In this document: one piece after another, positions 25,416 through 34,826 of the stretch
Layout of the letters: every line of letters begins with the position of its first letter
Numbering within the stretch: the stretch's first letter is position 1
Assembly (NCBI RefSeq): GCF_003364255.1
Contig: NZ_NXLR01000015.1
Span: forward strand, 1-43,306
Source: Helicobacter marmotae
GTDB taxonomy: Bacteria > Campylobacterota > Campylobacteria > Campylobacterales > Helicobacteraceae
Length of the DNA stretch: 43,306 nucleotides
Reading direction: 5' to 3'
Position numbers and translations under genes: made by a program
Notes under the pieces: model-generated
Seen by the model: only the letters and a program-made list of their open reading frames with translations
What the model was told of the DNA's origin: nothing
The model's database searches: none

Positions 25416-25479
25416 GTTACCAAAATAGTAACGCTTCTCAATTTATAAAATCTCTCTAAATATGTCAATAAAAATTGAC
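25416..25479 (-). promoter_or_regulatory. Promoter/operator region of the small-peptide set
   Basis: On the minus strand TTGACA (plus 25463-25468) is followed after 15 bases by TATAAA (25442-25447), or after 16 by ATAAAT. The -35 lies inside an inverted repeat GTCAAT-TTTT-ATTGAC (25464-25479). A second inverted repeat, GTTAC...GTAAC (25416-25420/25428-25432), lies at the expected transcript start. Both could be operator half-sites. Confidence 0.45.
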
Positions 25480-25499
25480 TTATAAATTTTAACTTTTTA

Positions 25500-25912
25500 C
25501 ATTTTGTAGCATATAAGATATAGCATTTTCATAACTTTTTGTGAATTTTTAAGCATTGAAAAATGTGGGCAAATGTAAGTAAGGTAAGCAAATTGAGGGG
25601 GTTAGGTTGTTAGCACAAAGACTCGCAAAGTACAACTAAGAAATTTTGTCCTGTCTTTATCCTTTAGGGTAAAGAATCCCTAATCGCACTTTTTAATCAT
25701 TCCAAGAGAGATTCTTCGTTTGCTATGCAGGCTTTAGAGATGATAATATGTCCAATATTTCTAGTAGAAATTCTTCACTTCGCTGAGGCTCCGCTCAGAA
25801 TGACAAAAAATCCAGCATTTAAGTAAGGATTCTCCAGTCAGGCTTGCCTTCCCTTAGGGGTAGTTAAGTTTGTCGTGCTAAGCCCTTTATAAAAGGGGGA
25901 TGGGGAGGGAGG
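25500..25912. repeat. Intergenic region with degraded palindromic repeats
   Basis: 25500-25630 is AT-rich, with no gene seen. From about 25640 to 25885 fragments of the palindromic family are present (AAGAGAGATTCTTCGTTTGC near 25700, TCTTCACTTCGC...GCTCAGAATGACAAA at 25765-25806, and a GTTTGTCGTGCTAAGCCC half-unit at 25870). They lie just downstream of the DAHP synthase stop. Confidence 0.7.
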
Positions 25913-27253
25913 TTAGCGATTTTGCTTAATCATATCTGCTATAAGAAAAGCCATTTCAATAGCTTGAGTTGCATTCAAGCGAGGGTCGCATTGTGTGTTG
26001 TACTTACATGCTAAGCCCTCTTCGGTAATGGCTTGTGAGCCGCCTACACACTCTGTTACATCTGCGCCTGTCATTTCTAAATGCACACCCCCTGCGTAGC
26101 TTCCACAGGCTTTGTGGATTTCAAAGAAGCTTTTCACTTCATCAAGCACATTATCAAACACACGCGTTTTGTAGCCATTATTTGCTTTAATGGTATTGCC
26201 ATGCATGGGGTCGCAACTCCACACTATCTCACGTCCCTCTTTGTTGATAGATTCTAATAATGTAGGGAAATTGCTTTTAATTTTATCCGCTCCCATACGC
26301 ACGATAAGATTAAGCCTGCCGCTTATATTGTCTGGGTTGAGAATATCACAAATGCCCATAATATCTGCCTTGCTTGCATTTGGTCCTATTTTTACACCTA
26401 TGGGGTTTTTCACACCGCGTAAAAACTCTATATGTGCCTCATCAAGCCCTCTTGTACGCTCCCCAATCCATAGCATATGCGCAGAGCAGTCATACCACTC
26501 ATTTGTTAGGGAGTCTTGCCTGCAGAGTTGCTCCTCATAGTTTAGCACAAGGGCTTCATGGGAAGTGTAAAACTCTGTTTCTTTTAAAGCGGGATGGTCT
26601 GGGTTAATGCCACAAGCCTTCATAAAGTCAAGCGCTTGAGTAATGCGCGAGGCAAGCTCTTCATACTTTTGCCCAAAGTCATTGTTTTTTACAAAACTGA
26701 GATTCCATTTATGCACCTGATTAAGGTCTGCAAAGCCACCTTGAGCAAATGCGCGCAAAAGATTCAGCGTAGCTGCACTTTGATGATAGGCTTGCAAAAG
26801 GCGCTTTGGGTCATGCACTCTTGCCTCAGGCGTAAAAGCCATATCATTAATCATATCTCCACGATAGCTTGGCAAGCTTATGTCGCCATTACTTTCCATA
26901 TCGCTTGAGCGAGGTTTGGCAAATTGCCCGGCGATTCTGCCTACCTTGATTATAGGGCATGAAGCACCAAAAGTGAGAATCGCCCCCATTTGAATGATAA
27001 CCTTAAATAAATCGCGGATATTAATAGCATTAAATTGTGAAAAGCTCTCCGCACAATCTCCCCCTTGTAATAAAAACGCCTCCCCTCTGCACGCTTGGGC
27101 TAGACGTTCTTGCAATGCTCGGGCTTCTCCCGCGAATACAAGTGGAGGGTATGATTTAAGCTGCTCTTCTACAGATTGTAAAAGGGCTTTGTCTTCATAA
27201 ACGGGGTGCTGCTTGATAGGTTTATCGCGCCAAGTTTGTGTGTTCCACTGCAT
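25913..27253 (-). CDS. aroF: Class II 3-deoxy-D-arabino-heptulosonate-7-phosphate (DAHP) synthase
   Basis: Condenses phosphoenolpyruvate and erythrose-4-phosphate, the entry step of the shikimate pathway. The plant-like class II family is certain from [79 protein letters not shown] and [20 protein letters not shown] choose ATG 27253 ([15 protein letters not shown]), with AAGGAC upstream, giving 446 residues as in the family; the 27289 start adds a non-conserved stretch. It stands alone, 68 bases after the SDR gene end, with a possible -10 (TAAAAT, plus 27280-27285). No allosteric extension is obvious. Confidence 0.95.
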   Translation of the reverse strand: MQWNTQTWRDKPIKQHPVYEDKALLQSVEEQLKSYPPLVFAGEARALQERLAQACRGEAFLLQGGDCAESFSQFNAINIRDLFKVIIQMGAILTFGASCPIIKVGRIAGQFAKPRSSDMESNGDISLPSYRGDMINDMAFTPEARVHDPKRLLQAYHQSAATLNLLRAFAQGGFADLNQVHKWNLSFVKNNDFGQKYEELASRITQALDFMKACGINPDHPALKETEFYTSHEALVLNYEEQLCRQDSLTNEWYDCSAHMLWIGERTRGLDEAHIEFLRGVKNPIGVKIGPNASKADIMGICDILNPDNISGRLNLIVRMGADKIKSNFPTLLESINKEGREIVWSCDPMHGNTIKANNGYKTRVFDNVLDEVKSFFEIHKACGSYAGGVHLEMTGADVTECVGGSQAITEEGLACKYNTQCDPRLNATQAIEMAFLIADMIKQNR

Positions 27254-27321
27254 GAATGTCCTTTGAGTATAGTAATAAGATTTTACCACCTTTATGGAAA
27301 AATATGTTCAATATATATTTT

Positions 27322-28071
27322 TTATTTTTTCACTCTTTTATAGACATTTAAGGCGGCTGGAGCTTGCGTTGTCGGCATAATTTCAAGGGTATTGATATTT
27401 ACATGTTTAGGCAGATTAGCCACCCAAAATACACTTTGGGCTATGTCTTCTGGCATTAATGGAGTGGTGTCTTTATAAACTTCATCTGCCTTTGTTTTAT
27501 CTCCCTTAAAGCGCACAAGTGAAAACTCACTCCCCCCACATAATCCGGGCTCGATATTGCTAATGCGAATATTTTTATCATATAAATCTGCCCTAAGGTT
27601 TAAGCTAAATTGACGCACAAAGGCTTTGCTTGCCCCATATACATTACCGCCCGGGTAAGGGTAACTCCCCGCAATAGAGCCAATATTAATAATATGTCCT
27701 CCGCCTTGGGCTATCATTTTGGGTAAAAGCAAATGTGTAAGTTTAATAAGCCCTAAGATATTGACTTCTACCATTTCTTCCCAGTCAGCTATATTTGCAC
27801 TATCTGCGCTACTTAGCCCTAAAGCCTTGCCGGCGTTGTTGATTAGCACATCAATGTTTTGATATGCTGGAGCTTCAAGGGCGGCTTGTATGGCTTGTGT
27901 ATCTGTAATATCGCAAGCGATTATATGGCATTTTTTGCCTAGAATCTTTTGCAAGTCTTTTAGCTTCTCTTCTCTACGTGCTAAGAGAATCACCTCATGT
28001 GAATGCTGGGTAAAAACTCTAGCTATGGCTGCGCCTATGCCTGAAGATGCTCCTGTGATAAGTGCTTTCAT
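27322..28071 (-). CDS. Short-chain dehydrogenase/reductase (YdfG-like)
   Basis: NAD(P)-dependent oxidoreductase of the classical SDR family, 249 residues. The cofactor loop TGASSGIGAAIA is at the N-terminus, LINNAGKALG near residue 85, catalytic Ser in NIGSIAGSYPY and the YGASK (Tyr-x3-Lys) pair near 150, and ISNIEPGLCGG after it. Overall it is close to E. coli YdfG-type 3-hydroxy acid (serine/malonic semialdehyde) dehydrogenases, but the physiological substrate cannot be read from sequence. The start ATG overlaps the stop of the upstream CvfB-like gene (ATGA at 28068-28071), so the two are co-translated. Confidence 0.9.
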   Translation of the reverse strand: MKALITGASSGIGAAIARVFTQHSHEVILLARREEKLKDLQKILGKKCHIIACDITDTQAIQAALEAPAYQNIDVLINNAGKALGLSSADSANIADWEEMVEVNILGLIKLTHLLLPKMIAQGGGHIINIGSIAGSYPYPGGNVYGASKAFVRQFSLNLRADLYDKNIRISNIEPGLCGGSEFSLVRFKGDKTKADEVYKDTTPLMPEDIAQSVFWVANLPKHVNINTLEIMPTTQAPAALNVYKRVKK

Positions 28072-28994
28072 ACCTGCTCCTTGTGGTGTGTTGAGTGTTC
28101 AAGACGTCTAAATATGCCAAGCTCTTTGATAAAAGCGATTTTTTTCTCTCTCACAAGTTCGTTAAGAAGACGTTTGAAGAGCTTTTTACTGATATGAAAT
28201 TGCTCAAAAATGGCTGTTGGTGAGGATGAGAAATCCAACGAGAGGGGCATAGATTCTAAAAGGGACTGCTTATGCTGGCTATGCATGGGGGCAAAAAGCG
28301 TGAGATTAAGTCCATCATTATGGTGATTATGTGAGTGGCTTTGCACATAAGCATTAATATATGTACCAATGTGTATATCTGCTCCTTGTGGAATTTGATG
28401 CTTAAAAAGCAAGCCATAGTAGTTATTTTCTACAACGCAGCCATAGCCAAGGGGTGTTTGCTCAAAAACAAATACCCTTAGTTTGCTATGCATAGCAAAG
28501 GCTTTGGCGGGGCGGAGAGTGGATTTGATATTTCTTTTAGCCATAAGGCGCCCTTGCTTGTCAAGCATAAGGCGCACGGCTAGCTTTTGGCGTAAGCGAT
28601 AGTTTGTGGGAGTTTTTGATGGCATAAAAATATCTTTATCAATACCAAGGTCTAAAAAGCAACCAAATGCCGAATGCCCTACTACTTCAAGCACGGCAAT
28701 ATCCCCACACTGGGCTTTTGGAGTTTGCGTAGTGGCAATGGGTCTATCTTGTGAATCTGTATAGACAAATACCTCTAGCTCTTCTCCTAGTTTGCTTTGA
28801 GGCGGGAGGAATTTATTGGGTAAAAGCACTTCATATAATGGAGGTTGGTTATTTGCAAGCGCATTTTGAGCAAGTACATTTTGAGTATATCTTGCTACAA
28901 GGTAAGCCCCATGTGGGCTTAGGCGCGCGAGTAGGAGCTTTTGGACTTTGCCTATAAGGATAGGGCTTGGCTTGGTGGGGTTTGGCTTTTGCAT
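28068..28994 (-). CDS. CvfB-like S1-domain RNA-binding protein
   Basis: 308 residues resembling the CvfB/YitL family: tandem S1-type OB domains followed by a C-terminal winged helix. The first S1-like stretch covers about residues 12-75 and the second about 90-150 (DIAVLEVVGHSAFGCFLDLGIDKDIFMP, the typical S1 GAFVDLG pattern). A third degenerate barrel with LGYGCVVENNYYGLLFKHQ follows, and the winged helix is FEQFHISKKLFKRLLNELVREKKIAF near 260-295. CvfB proteins bind RNA and influence virulence-gene expression in Staphylococcus. Begins 7 bases after the DUF305 gene, so DUF305, cvfB-like and SDR genes form one transcript. Confidence 0.82.
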   Translation of the reverse strand: MQKPNPTKPSPILIGKVQKLLLARLSPHGAYLVARYTQNVLAQNALANNQPPLYEVLLPNKFLPPQSKLGEELEVFVYTDSQDRPIATTQTPKAQCGDIAVLEVVGHSAFGCFLDLGIDKDIFMPSKTPTNYRLRQKLAVRLMLDKQGRLMAKRNIKSTLRPAKAFAMHSKLRVFVFEQTPLGYGCVVENNYYGLLFKHQIPQGADIHIGTYINAYVQSHSHNHHNDGLNLTLFAPMHSQHKQSLLESMPLSLDFSSSPTAIFEQFHISKKLFKRLLNELVREKKIAFIKELGIFRRLEHSTHHKEQV

Positions 28995-29000
28995 AAAGTG

Positions 29001-29645
29001 TTATATGCTCTTAAGAAGCAGCTCTATGGCTTTTATTTCTTCTTCTTGTGTGTTAATAATATGCTCTGCGATAGATTTTATCTCTTCGTTTTGGGTGTAT
29101 TGGAGGATTTGCTTTGAAGCCTCAATCGCCCCTTGATGATGAGGGATCATACTTAAGAGAAAATCATGATTTAGATGTTGTGTAAGGGTTATTTCACTCA
29201 TGGCTTTCTCTGCAGATTCCATATTTACCTTTGCTTGGTTATTAAAAAGTGTTACTTCTTTGGGACTATAGAGCTTTTTTTGCTCTTTGAGTTTGGGCAG
29301 TAGCTCTTCATAGAGGGTGATTTCTGCTTTTTGTGTCTCAATAATCTTTTGTGCTAATGCGCGTACTTTTTGATTTTTAGAATGCTTGAGGAGAAACTCT
29401 GAAGCCTCAATCGCCCCTTGATGATGAGGGATCATATTAGATAAGAAGTTCAAATCAAGATTGTCCCCATCGACAAAGGCAGATTCTATCATTGGCTCAT
29501 GCATAAGATTTATCATCTGCTCTGATGGCGTGGGAGAATGCGCTTGGAGTATTTGCTCATGGTGCTGCATAGTGTGTGCGGGTGTATCTATATCATCTGC
29601 TATGAGTGTGTGTGCCAAAAGTGCGCAAAGAAATAAGCGATACAT
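29001..29645 (-). CDS. Exported tandem DUF305 protein (ferritin-like, possible metal binding)
   Basis: 214 residues with a short signal peptide (MYRLFLCALLAHTLIA). Two DUF305 repeats are present: LNFLSNMIPHHQGAIEASEFLLKH and HDFLLSMIPHHQGAIEASKQIL, each followed by an A/S-x-x-I-I-x-TQ-x-x-EI helix. DUF305 proteins are four-helix, ferritin-like periplasmic proteins often found near copper genes, and the paired HH plus Met residues could bind metal. The ribosome site AAGGAGA precedes the ATG. The heavy-metal RND operon lies upstream beyond 1 kb of repeats on the same strand; a functional link is possible but unproven. Confidence 0.88.
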   Translation of the reverse strand: MYRLFLCALLAHTLIADDIDTPAHTMQHHEQILQAHSPTPSEQMINLMHEPMIESAFVDGDNLDLNFLSNMIPHHQGAIEASEFLLKHSKNQKVRALAQKIIETQKAEITLYEELLPKLKEQKKLYSPKEVTLFNNQAKVNMESAEKAMSEITLTQHLNHDFLLSMIPHHQGAIEASKQILQYTQNEEIKSIAEHIINTQEEEIKAIELLLKSI

Positions 29646-29672
29646 GCAATCTCCTTATATGGGTGGTATTCG

Positions 29673-29678
29673 ATTATA
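29673..29678 (-). promoter_or_regulatory. Likely -10 box for the DUF305-cvfB-SDR operon
   Basis: TATAAT on the minus strand 28 bases before the DUF305 ATG, with AAGGAG between. No -35 is evident. The sequence upstream becomes palindromic repeat after about 29755. Confidence 0.5.
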
Positions 29679-29754
29679 ACTCAAAAATTTTTCGTATCTG
29701 TAAATAATGCGTTTATCTTTAGGCTTTAAGGGAAGAGGGGAGGGTAAGGTAAGG

Positions 29755-30660
29755 AATCTTATCTACTAAAGACTCCTTAAAGGATTTACTAGCGATTCTG
29801 TTATTTTGTCATGTCTATAGCGAAGCGAAGAATCTCTGCCCGAATCACTAGTCACCCACAGAGATTCTTCGGTCGCTACGCTCCCTCAGAATGACAATAG
29901 TGGCAGAGTTTCTAGCAATCCAAAAAGAGATTCTTCGGCTTTTGTAAAGCCTCAGAATGACAATGAATCCCAAACGTCTTTCAGCAGTGAGACACGCTCT
30001 CACTGCGATAAAATTAAATCGCACGAAGTGCCACCTCTTAAAGCGTCGTCGGGGGTGAGAAGTATATCTTCGAACGACATACAAAGTATGGCGGGGGGGA
30101 TATATAAGGGGGAGGGAGCGACTTCGCAATTCAAGCCCCTCCCCCTTATAAAAAAAGAAAAAATGGAATCACCAGAAATTCTCCAAGTTTGTCATTCTGA
30201 GCGAAGCGAAGAATCTCTTAAAGAATCACTAGTCGTGCTTTTTGGTGTTTTTGAAAGCAATTCTTCGCAATGCTTGGAATGACGAAATGGCTGCCTTTCT
30301 AGTGATTCTTGCAGAGATTCTTCGCTTGATTCTCAAGCTCAGAATGACAAACTAACAACATTTACTAGAAATCCAAGTAGAGATGCTTCACAGAAAGCCC
30401 ACAGCAATTCTTCACCCCTTGCAGGGGTTCAGAATGACAATAGTGGCAGAGTTTCTAGTGATTCTAACAGAGATTCTTCGCCTGTTTCACAGGCTCAGAA
30501 TGACAACAAGTCCAATCCGCAAGATAAAATTACCTTACAAAGGAAATTAGTTTGGCATCACGAGGGAAGGCAACGCCTGACCGAAGAATTCACAAACGAG
30601 TCACTAGTCGCCAAGAGAGATTCTTCGGGCTTTTACAAAGCCTAAGATATGATAATTGGG
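29755..30660. repeat. Longest dispersed palindromic repeat array of the window
   Basis: About nine units of the GTCATTCTGAG/GAAGAATCTCT family in both orientations fill the gap between the DUF305 and RND genes, with copy B of the 145-bp element at 29968-30112. Good pairs occur at 29805-29897 and 30188-30283. The linker at 30509-30535 is the inverse of the one near 725-755. Several short open frames cross it and translate to repeat peptides; none has independent support as a gene. Confidence 0.87.
29968..30112 (+). repeat. 145-bp structured element, copy B
   Basis: Identical to copy A (9533-9677) in inverted orientation. The same hairpin series is read 5' to 3' on the plus strand, starting TCCCAAACG and ending ATATATAAGGGGG. 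Here TATAAGGGGGAGGG (30103-30116) pairs perfectly with CCCTCCCCCTTATA (30137-30150) over 14 bp with a 20-base loop. The flank therefore forms a closing stem, as in copy A but with different sequence. Confidence 0.85.
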
Positions 30661-30675
30661 GGAGTCTCTAGTAAA

Positions 30676-33600
30676 TCACACTCCAAATCGTTTAACGACC
30701 ATTCTAAAAAGTGGGGGGAGGATAAGAAGTGTGAGCATAGATGATGTTACAAGCCCGCCTAAAACTACGATAGCAAGGGGCTTTTGCACCTCGCTTCCTA
30801 CGCCATGGGAGAGTAGCATAGGGATAAGCCCAAGTCCAGCGATAAATGCAGTCATAAGCACGGGGCGCAAACGTCGCTTTGCCCCAATCACAACGGTATC
30901 TTCAAGGCTATAGCCCTCTTTAAGGAGTTGCAAGAAATACCCAACCATAACCACCCCATTAAGCACCGCAATGCCAAAAAGTGTGATAAAGCCCACAGAA
31001 GCAGGCACAGATATATATTCTCCCGAGCAAAAGAGCGAGATAAGCCCCCCGGTAACTGCAAAGGGGATATTAAGCAAAATCAATAAAGAGAGCGGTATAG
31101 ATTTAAATGTAAAGAAAAGGATAAAAAATATAGCAAGGATACTTAGCGGGATAACGGTTGAAAATCGTTTATTGGCACGTTGCTGATTTTCAAATTGCCC
31201 ACCATAAGTGATAGAATATCCGCTAGGGAGCTTGATTTGCTCTGCAATCTTTTGCTTTGCTTCTTGCACGAATCCTCCTAAATCGCGCCCTATCACATTA
31301 CTTCTTACAACGCTATATCGTTTGGATTGCTCCCTTTGTATTTGCACGGGACCATCGACTTCTTTAATTTGAGCCACAGAGCTAATGGGCACAGCATTAC
31401 CATCTAAAGAGCTCATTTGCAGGCTTTTAAGCTTAGTAATATCACTAGCGATATTGGCATCTTGGCGAATGATAACGGGGATTCTCGCAAAGCCTTGTGC
31501 AAGATAGGTTACTATAATCCCCTCTAAACTTGAGCGCATAAATTTTGTAAATTCATCGCTTGATATGCCTGTATTTGCCATAACCGAACGTTGTGGGGTT
31601 ACATAGAGGTAATTCACCCCCTTATTGAGGGTAGTGAAAACTTCAGCAGAGCCCTTGATACCTTTAAGTATATCTACGATTTGCTCACTTAAATTATTCA
31701 GCTCCTCTATTTCTAAGCCAAAAATTTTAATTGCTAAATCCCCGCGCACGCCTGTGAGCATTTCAGAGATTCTCATATCTATGGGTTGTACAAGTGCGAT
31801 ATTCATACCCTTAAATTCGCTTAGAACTTCACGGATATTATCTTCTATTTCTTGCATATTTTTTGCCTTCCATTGATCTTTGGGCTTAAATGATATAAAG
31901 GCATCACTTTGGTTTGGTCCTGCGGGGTCTAGCCCCACTTCATCAGCTCCTGTGCGCGTTACGACACTTTGAATCTCAGGTACTTTCTCTAAAAGCTCCT
32001 TTTGCATAAGGAGCATAACATCGCGGCTTTGCTCTAAGGAAATAGAGGGGCTAGATTCTATATTCAGTACGAGATTTCCCTCTTGCAATGTGGGCATAAA
32101 TGCGCTTCCTATAAAAGGGAAGAGTGAAAAACTTGCGATTAAAAAACACACCGCCCCACAAAGGAGGAGTTTTGTCTTTGTTAGCGCAAACTCAAGCATA
32201 GGAGCATAGAGCTTATGAAAAAAGCGCGTTACTCTTGTTTCATGGTGTTGTGTGGCTTTTAACACAAGGGAGCTCACTACAGGGATAACACTCATAGAGA
32301 GCACAAGTGAGCCAAGCAAGGCAAAGACAATGGTTTGTGCAAGTGGGACAAAAAATTTGCCCTCCAAGCCCTCTAATGTAAGAATAGGCACAAAGAAAAT
32401 GATAATAATTAAAATACCGCTAAAAACAGAAACAGAAATTTCCTTACACGCACGATAAATAGTGTGAAGTTTGGGGGCATTTTTTGCAAGGCTTAATTTC
32501 TCAAAGGCATTTTCAACCGTTACCACAGCAGAATCTACCAAGATTCCAACAGCAATGGCTAAGCCACCAAGGCTCATTAAATTTGCTGAAATGTCATAAT
32601 AGCGCATCATCACAAAAGCTACAGCAATAGCAAGGGGTAAGATTACGCTTACAGCTACGGCTGCGCGGACATCTCCTAAAAATAAAAAGAGTAAAATCAC
32701 AATAAGCACAATAGCTTCAGCAAGGGTTTTGATGACATTATTAACGGCTTTTTGTGTGAGCTCTGAGCGGTCATAGAATATGCGCATTTCTAAATTTGGC
32801 GGTAATTGTGCTTTGAGATCTTGCATTTTTGCTTTGATTTCTTTTATCACATCGCGTGAATTTGCTCCTTTGAGAGAGAGCACTAAAGCTTGTGTGGTCT
32901 CTCCCTTGCCATCAATGGTAGTAAGCCCAAGCCTCGTCATATGGCTTTCAATCACATCGCAAAAATTCCCTATGCGTATGTAGCCAAACTTTGTGATAAT
33001 GGGGATATTTTTAATCTCTTGTATATTGCTCGCTCCTGTTTGTACTTTCACAAGGAAGCTCTCCCCCTCTCTTGATACCCTCCCTGCGCCATCATTTTTA
33101 AGATTAGCATCAAGGACTTCTTGCAAATCACTAATGGTAATGCCAAGTCTTGCCATATCATCAAAGTCTGGCACAATCGCAATCGCTTTAGCATATCCAC
33201 CTAAGCGATTGACATCAGCTACGCCTTTAATATCGCGTAATGCCGGGCGAATGGTAAAATCAAGCAATTCGCGCTTTTGTGTCTCAGAGATAGAATCATC
33301 ACTGCTCTCAAGGGTGAACATAAACATATCACTAAGTGGTGTAACAATCGGGGCTAATCCCCCGCTTACACCAGCGGGCAGGTCTCCTATGGTGGTGGAG
33401 AGCTTTTCATTGACCATATTGCGTGCAAGATAAATATCTGTGCCATCATTAAAGTCAATTGTAATATCAGCAATGCCATATTTTGAGAGGCTACGCAAGC
33501 TTTTTTGATTAGGTAAGCCTAATAATTCTAACTCTAAGGGGCGAACAACGCGATTTTCTACTTCTTCTGGTGCCATACCCGGGGCTTTGAGGATAATTTT

Positions 33601-33741
33601 TACTTGCGTGGAGGATACATCGGGGAAAGCATCAATAGGAATAGTAAGGAATGAATATGCCCCAAAGATAAAGAGCATAATCGCACTAAGGATAATAATC
33701 ATACGTTGGCGCAGCGAAAATTCAATAATCTTAGCTAGCAT
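30676..33741 (-). CDS. Heavy-metal efflux RND transporter (CzcA/CusA-type inner-membrane pump)
   Basis: Proton-driven inner-membrane pump that moves metal ions out through the adaptor and outer-membrane channel of the same operon. 1021 residues with the RND architecture: TM1 at residues 10-30, a large periplasmic loop, TM2-6 around 335-480, a second loop, and TM8-12 at 860-1010. Signature segments include FPDVSSTQVKI, LGGLAIAVGILVDSAVVTVENAFEKL and NIPFAVTGG. TM4 has GGLAIAVGILVDSA rather than the DFGIIVDG motif of Zn/Co/Cd-type CzcA, so substrate assignment (Cu/Ag versus Cd/Zn/Ni as in H. pylori Czn) stays open. The start overlaps the adaptor stop (TAATG). The 3' end abuts repeats. Confidence 0.93.
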   Translation of the reverse strand: MLAKIIEFSLRQRMIIILSAIMLFIFGAYSFLTIPIDAFPDVSSTQVKIILKAPGMAPEEVENRVVRPLELELLGLPNQKSLRSLSKYGIADITIDFNDGTDIYLARNMVNEKLSTTIGDLPAGVSGGLAPIVTPLSDMFMFTLESSDDSISETQKRELLDFTIRPALRDIKGVADVNRLGGYAKAIAIVPDFDDMARLGITISDLQEVLDANLKNDGAGRVSREGESFLVKVQTGASNIQEIKNIPIITKFGYIRIGNFCDVIESHMTRLGLTTIDGKGETTQALVLSLKGANSRDVIKEIKAKMQDLKAQLPPNLEMRIFYDRSELTQKAVNNVIKTLAEAIVLIVILLFLFLGDVRAAVAVSVILPLAIAVAFVMMRYYDISANLMSLGGLAIAVGILVDSAVVTVENAFEKLSLAKNAPKLHTIYRACKEISVSVFSGILIIIIFFVPILTLEGLEGKFFVPLAQTIVFALLGSLVLSMSVIPVVSSLVLKATQHHETRVTRFFHKLYAPMLEFALTKTKLLLCGAVCFLIASFSLFPFIGSAFMPTLQEGNLVLNIESSPSISLEQSRDVMLLMQKELLEKVPEIQSVVTRTGADEVGLDPAGPNQSDAFISFKPKDQWKAKNMQEIEDNIREVLSEFKGMNIALVQPIDMRISEMLTGVRGDLAIKIFGLEIEELNNLSEQIVDILKGIKGSAEVFTTLNKGVNYLYVTPQRSVMANTGISSDEFTKFMRSSLEGIIVTYLAQGFARIPVIIRQDANIASDITKLKSLQMSSLDGNAVPISSVAQIKEVDGPVQIQREQSKRYSVVRSNVIGRDLGGFVQEAKQKIAEQIKLPSGYSITYGGQFENQQRANKRFSTVIPLSILAIFFILFFTFKSIPLSLLILLNIPFAVTGGLISLFCSGEYISVPASVGFITLFGIAVLNGVVMVGYFLQLLKEGYSLEDTVVIGAKRRLRPVLMTAFIAGLGLIPMLLSHGVGSEVQKPLAIVVLGGLVTSSMLTLLILPPLFRMVVKRFGV

Positions 33742-34826
33742 TATTCTCTCCCTAATCCATCCATCATACCCTTAAGGCTAATGATATTGCCTGTGGCAAT
33801 TTTGTTAGTATTTTTTAGTCCTTTAGGATTGATAACAAAGCTATTATCTCTCTCCTCAACCTTGTCAATTTTAGTCGGTATGAATCCTTTGGCACTTTGG
33901 ACAAATATCAGATAGTCATTGCCATTTTTGATAACAGCCGAAGAGGGGATAAGTATCGTGCCTTGAGGCAAAAGCCCATCGATATAGACTTCTATCATTT
34001 CCCCCACTTTAAAATTCGTATTAGGGATACTTGCTGTGGCAAGGATAGTGTTTGAAACTTTATCAATCACTACAGATATACTCTCAATCTCACCGATTTT
34101 TTTCCCATGCTCATCAAATACCGGTGCGCCTTTTTGGATATTATGCGAGAGGTGCAGAGGGATTCTAATACGCCCAAGCAAGTTATTGCTTGTGTTATTG
34201 ATGATTTGTGAGATTCTCACATATGGGGTAAAAGCCTCGATTTTTTCTCCACTTTGCTTAGGGGCTACTGAGAGAATCCCAGAGGCTTTTGCCACTATGG
34301 GGAATCCAGATTTACCTTGTGTGCCATTTTTAATAAAATTTGGGTCAATACCAAGTAAGTCAAGCTTTGATTGCACTTCATTGAGTTTAAGGCGCAATTC
34401 ATTCATTGCTAAATAGCTTAGCTGATATTCGCGCCTTGATATAACGCCTGCTTTATAGAGGGATTTGTCTTTGGCTTCATTTTCACTTGCAATTTTTAAT
34501 CGCTCTTGCGTGTTGGTGAGCTCAAAAAACAGCGCGCTTAATTCATTAGAGCTAATATCACAAATCAAATCTCCCTTTTTTACATATTCTCCCTCGCGTT
34601 TATAGACATGCACCACAATAGTCTCAAAGCTCGAACTCTGCGTACTTGAGCTTTTGTCATCAAAGTCAATAAGCGCATTAAAGGCTATGCCCTTAGTGTT
34701 AAAGGCTTGATTGAGAGGGATAATTTTAATGCCATTTTTGGCAATTTCATCTTGTGAGATGATGATTTCCTCAAAAGCAAACAAGGGGTATATAAAAAGA
34801 AAAGGGAGAAGGAAGTATTTTTTCAT
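33741..34826 (-). CDS. RND efflux periplasmic adaptor (membrane fusion protein)
   Basis: Periplasmic adaptor bridging the RND pump and outer-membrane channel. 361 residues with signal peptide MKKYFLLPFLFIYPLFAF. A lipoyl/barrel-sandwich half (VHVYKREGEYVKKGDLICDISS, about 90-112) is followed by an alpha-hairpin (LFFELTNTQERLKIASENEAKDKSLYKAG...LNEVQSKLDLLG), the second lipoyl half (IVAKASGILSVAPKQSGEKI), and beta-barrel and membrane-proximal domains with VGEMIEVYIDGLLPQGTILIPSSAVI. No His-rich N-terminal metal-binding extension is present. The start overlaps the TolC-like gene stop (ATGA), the stop overlaps the pump start. Confidence 0.92.
   Translation of the reverse strand: MKKYFLLPFLFIYPLFAFEEIIISQDEIAKNGIKIIPLNQAFNTKGIAFNALIDFDDKSSSTQSSSFETIVVHVYKREGEYVKKGDLICDISSNELSALFFELTNTQERLKIASENEAKDKSLYKAGVISRREYQLSYLAMNELRLKLNEVQSKLDLLGIDPNFIKNGTQGKSGFPIVAKASGILSVAPKQSGEKIEAFTPYVRISQIINNTSNNLLGRIRIPLHLSHNIQKGAPVFDEHGKKIGEIESISVVIDKVSNTILATASIPNTNFKVGEMIEVYIDGLLPQGTILIPSSAVIKNGNDYLIFVQSAKGFIPTKIDKVEERDNSFVINPKGLKNTNKIATGNIISLKGMMDGLGRE

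Noticed and set aside
25109-25468. Longer 119-residue version of small peptide A
   Set aside because: The added N-terminal residues would bury the signal peptide; AAAGGAG is positioned for ATG 25390.
29755-30660. CRISPR-like look of regularly recurring ~30-base motifs
   Set aside because: Repeats are degenerate, occur in both orientations with variable spacing and recurring linkers, and no cas genes are present.
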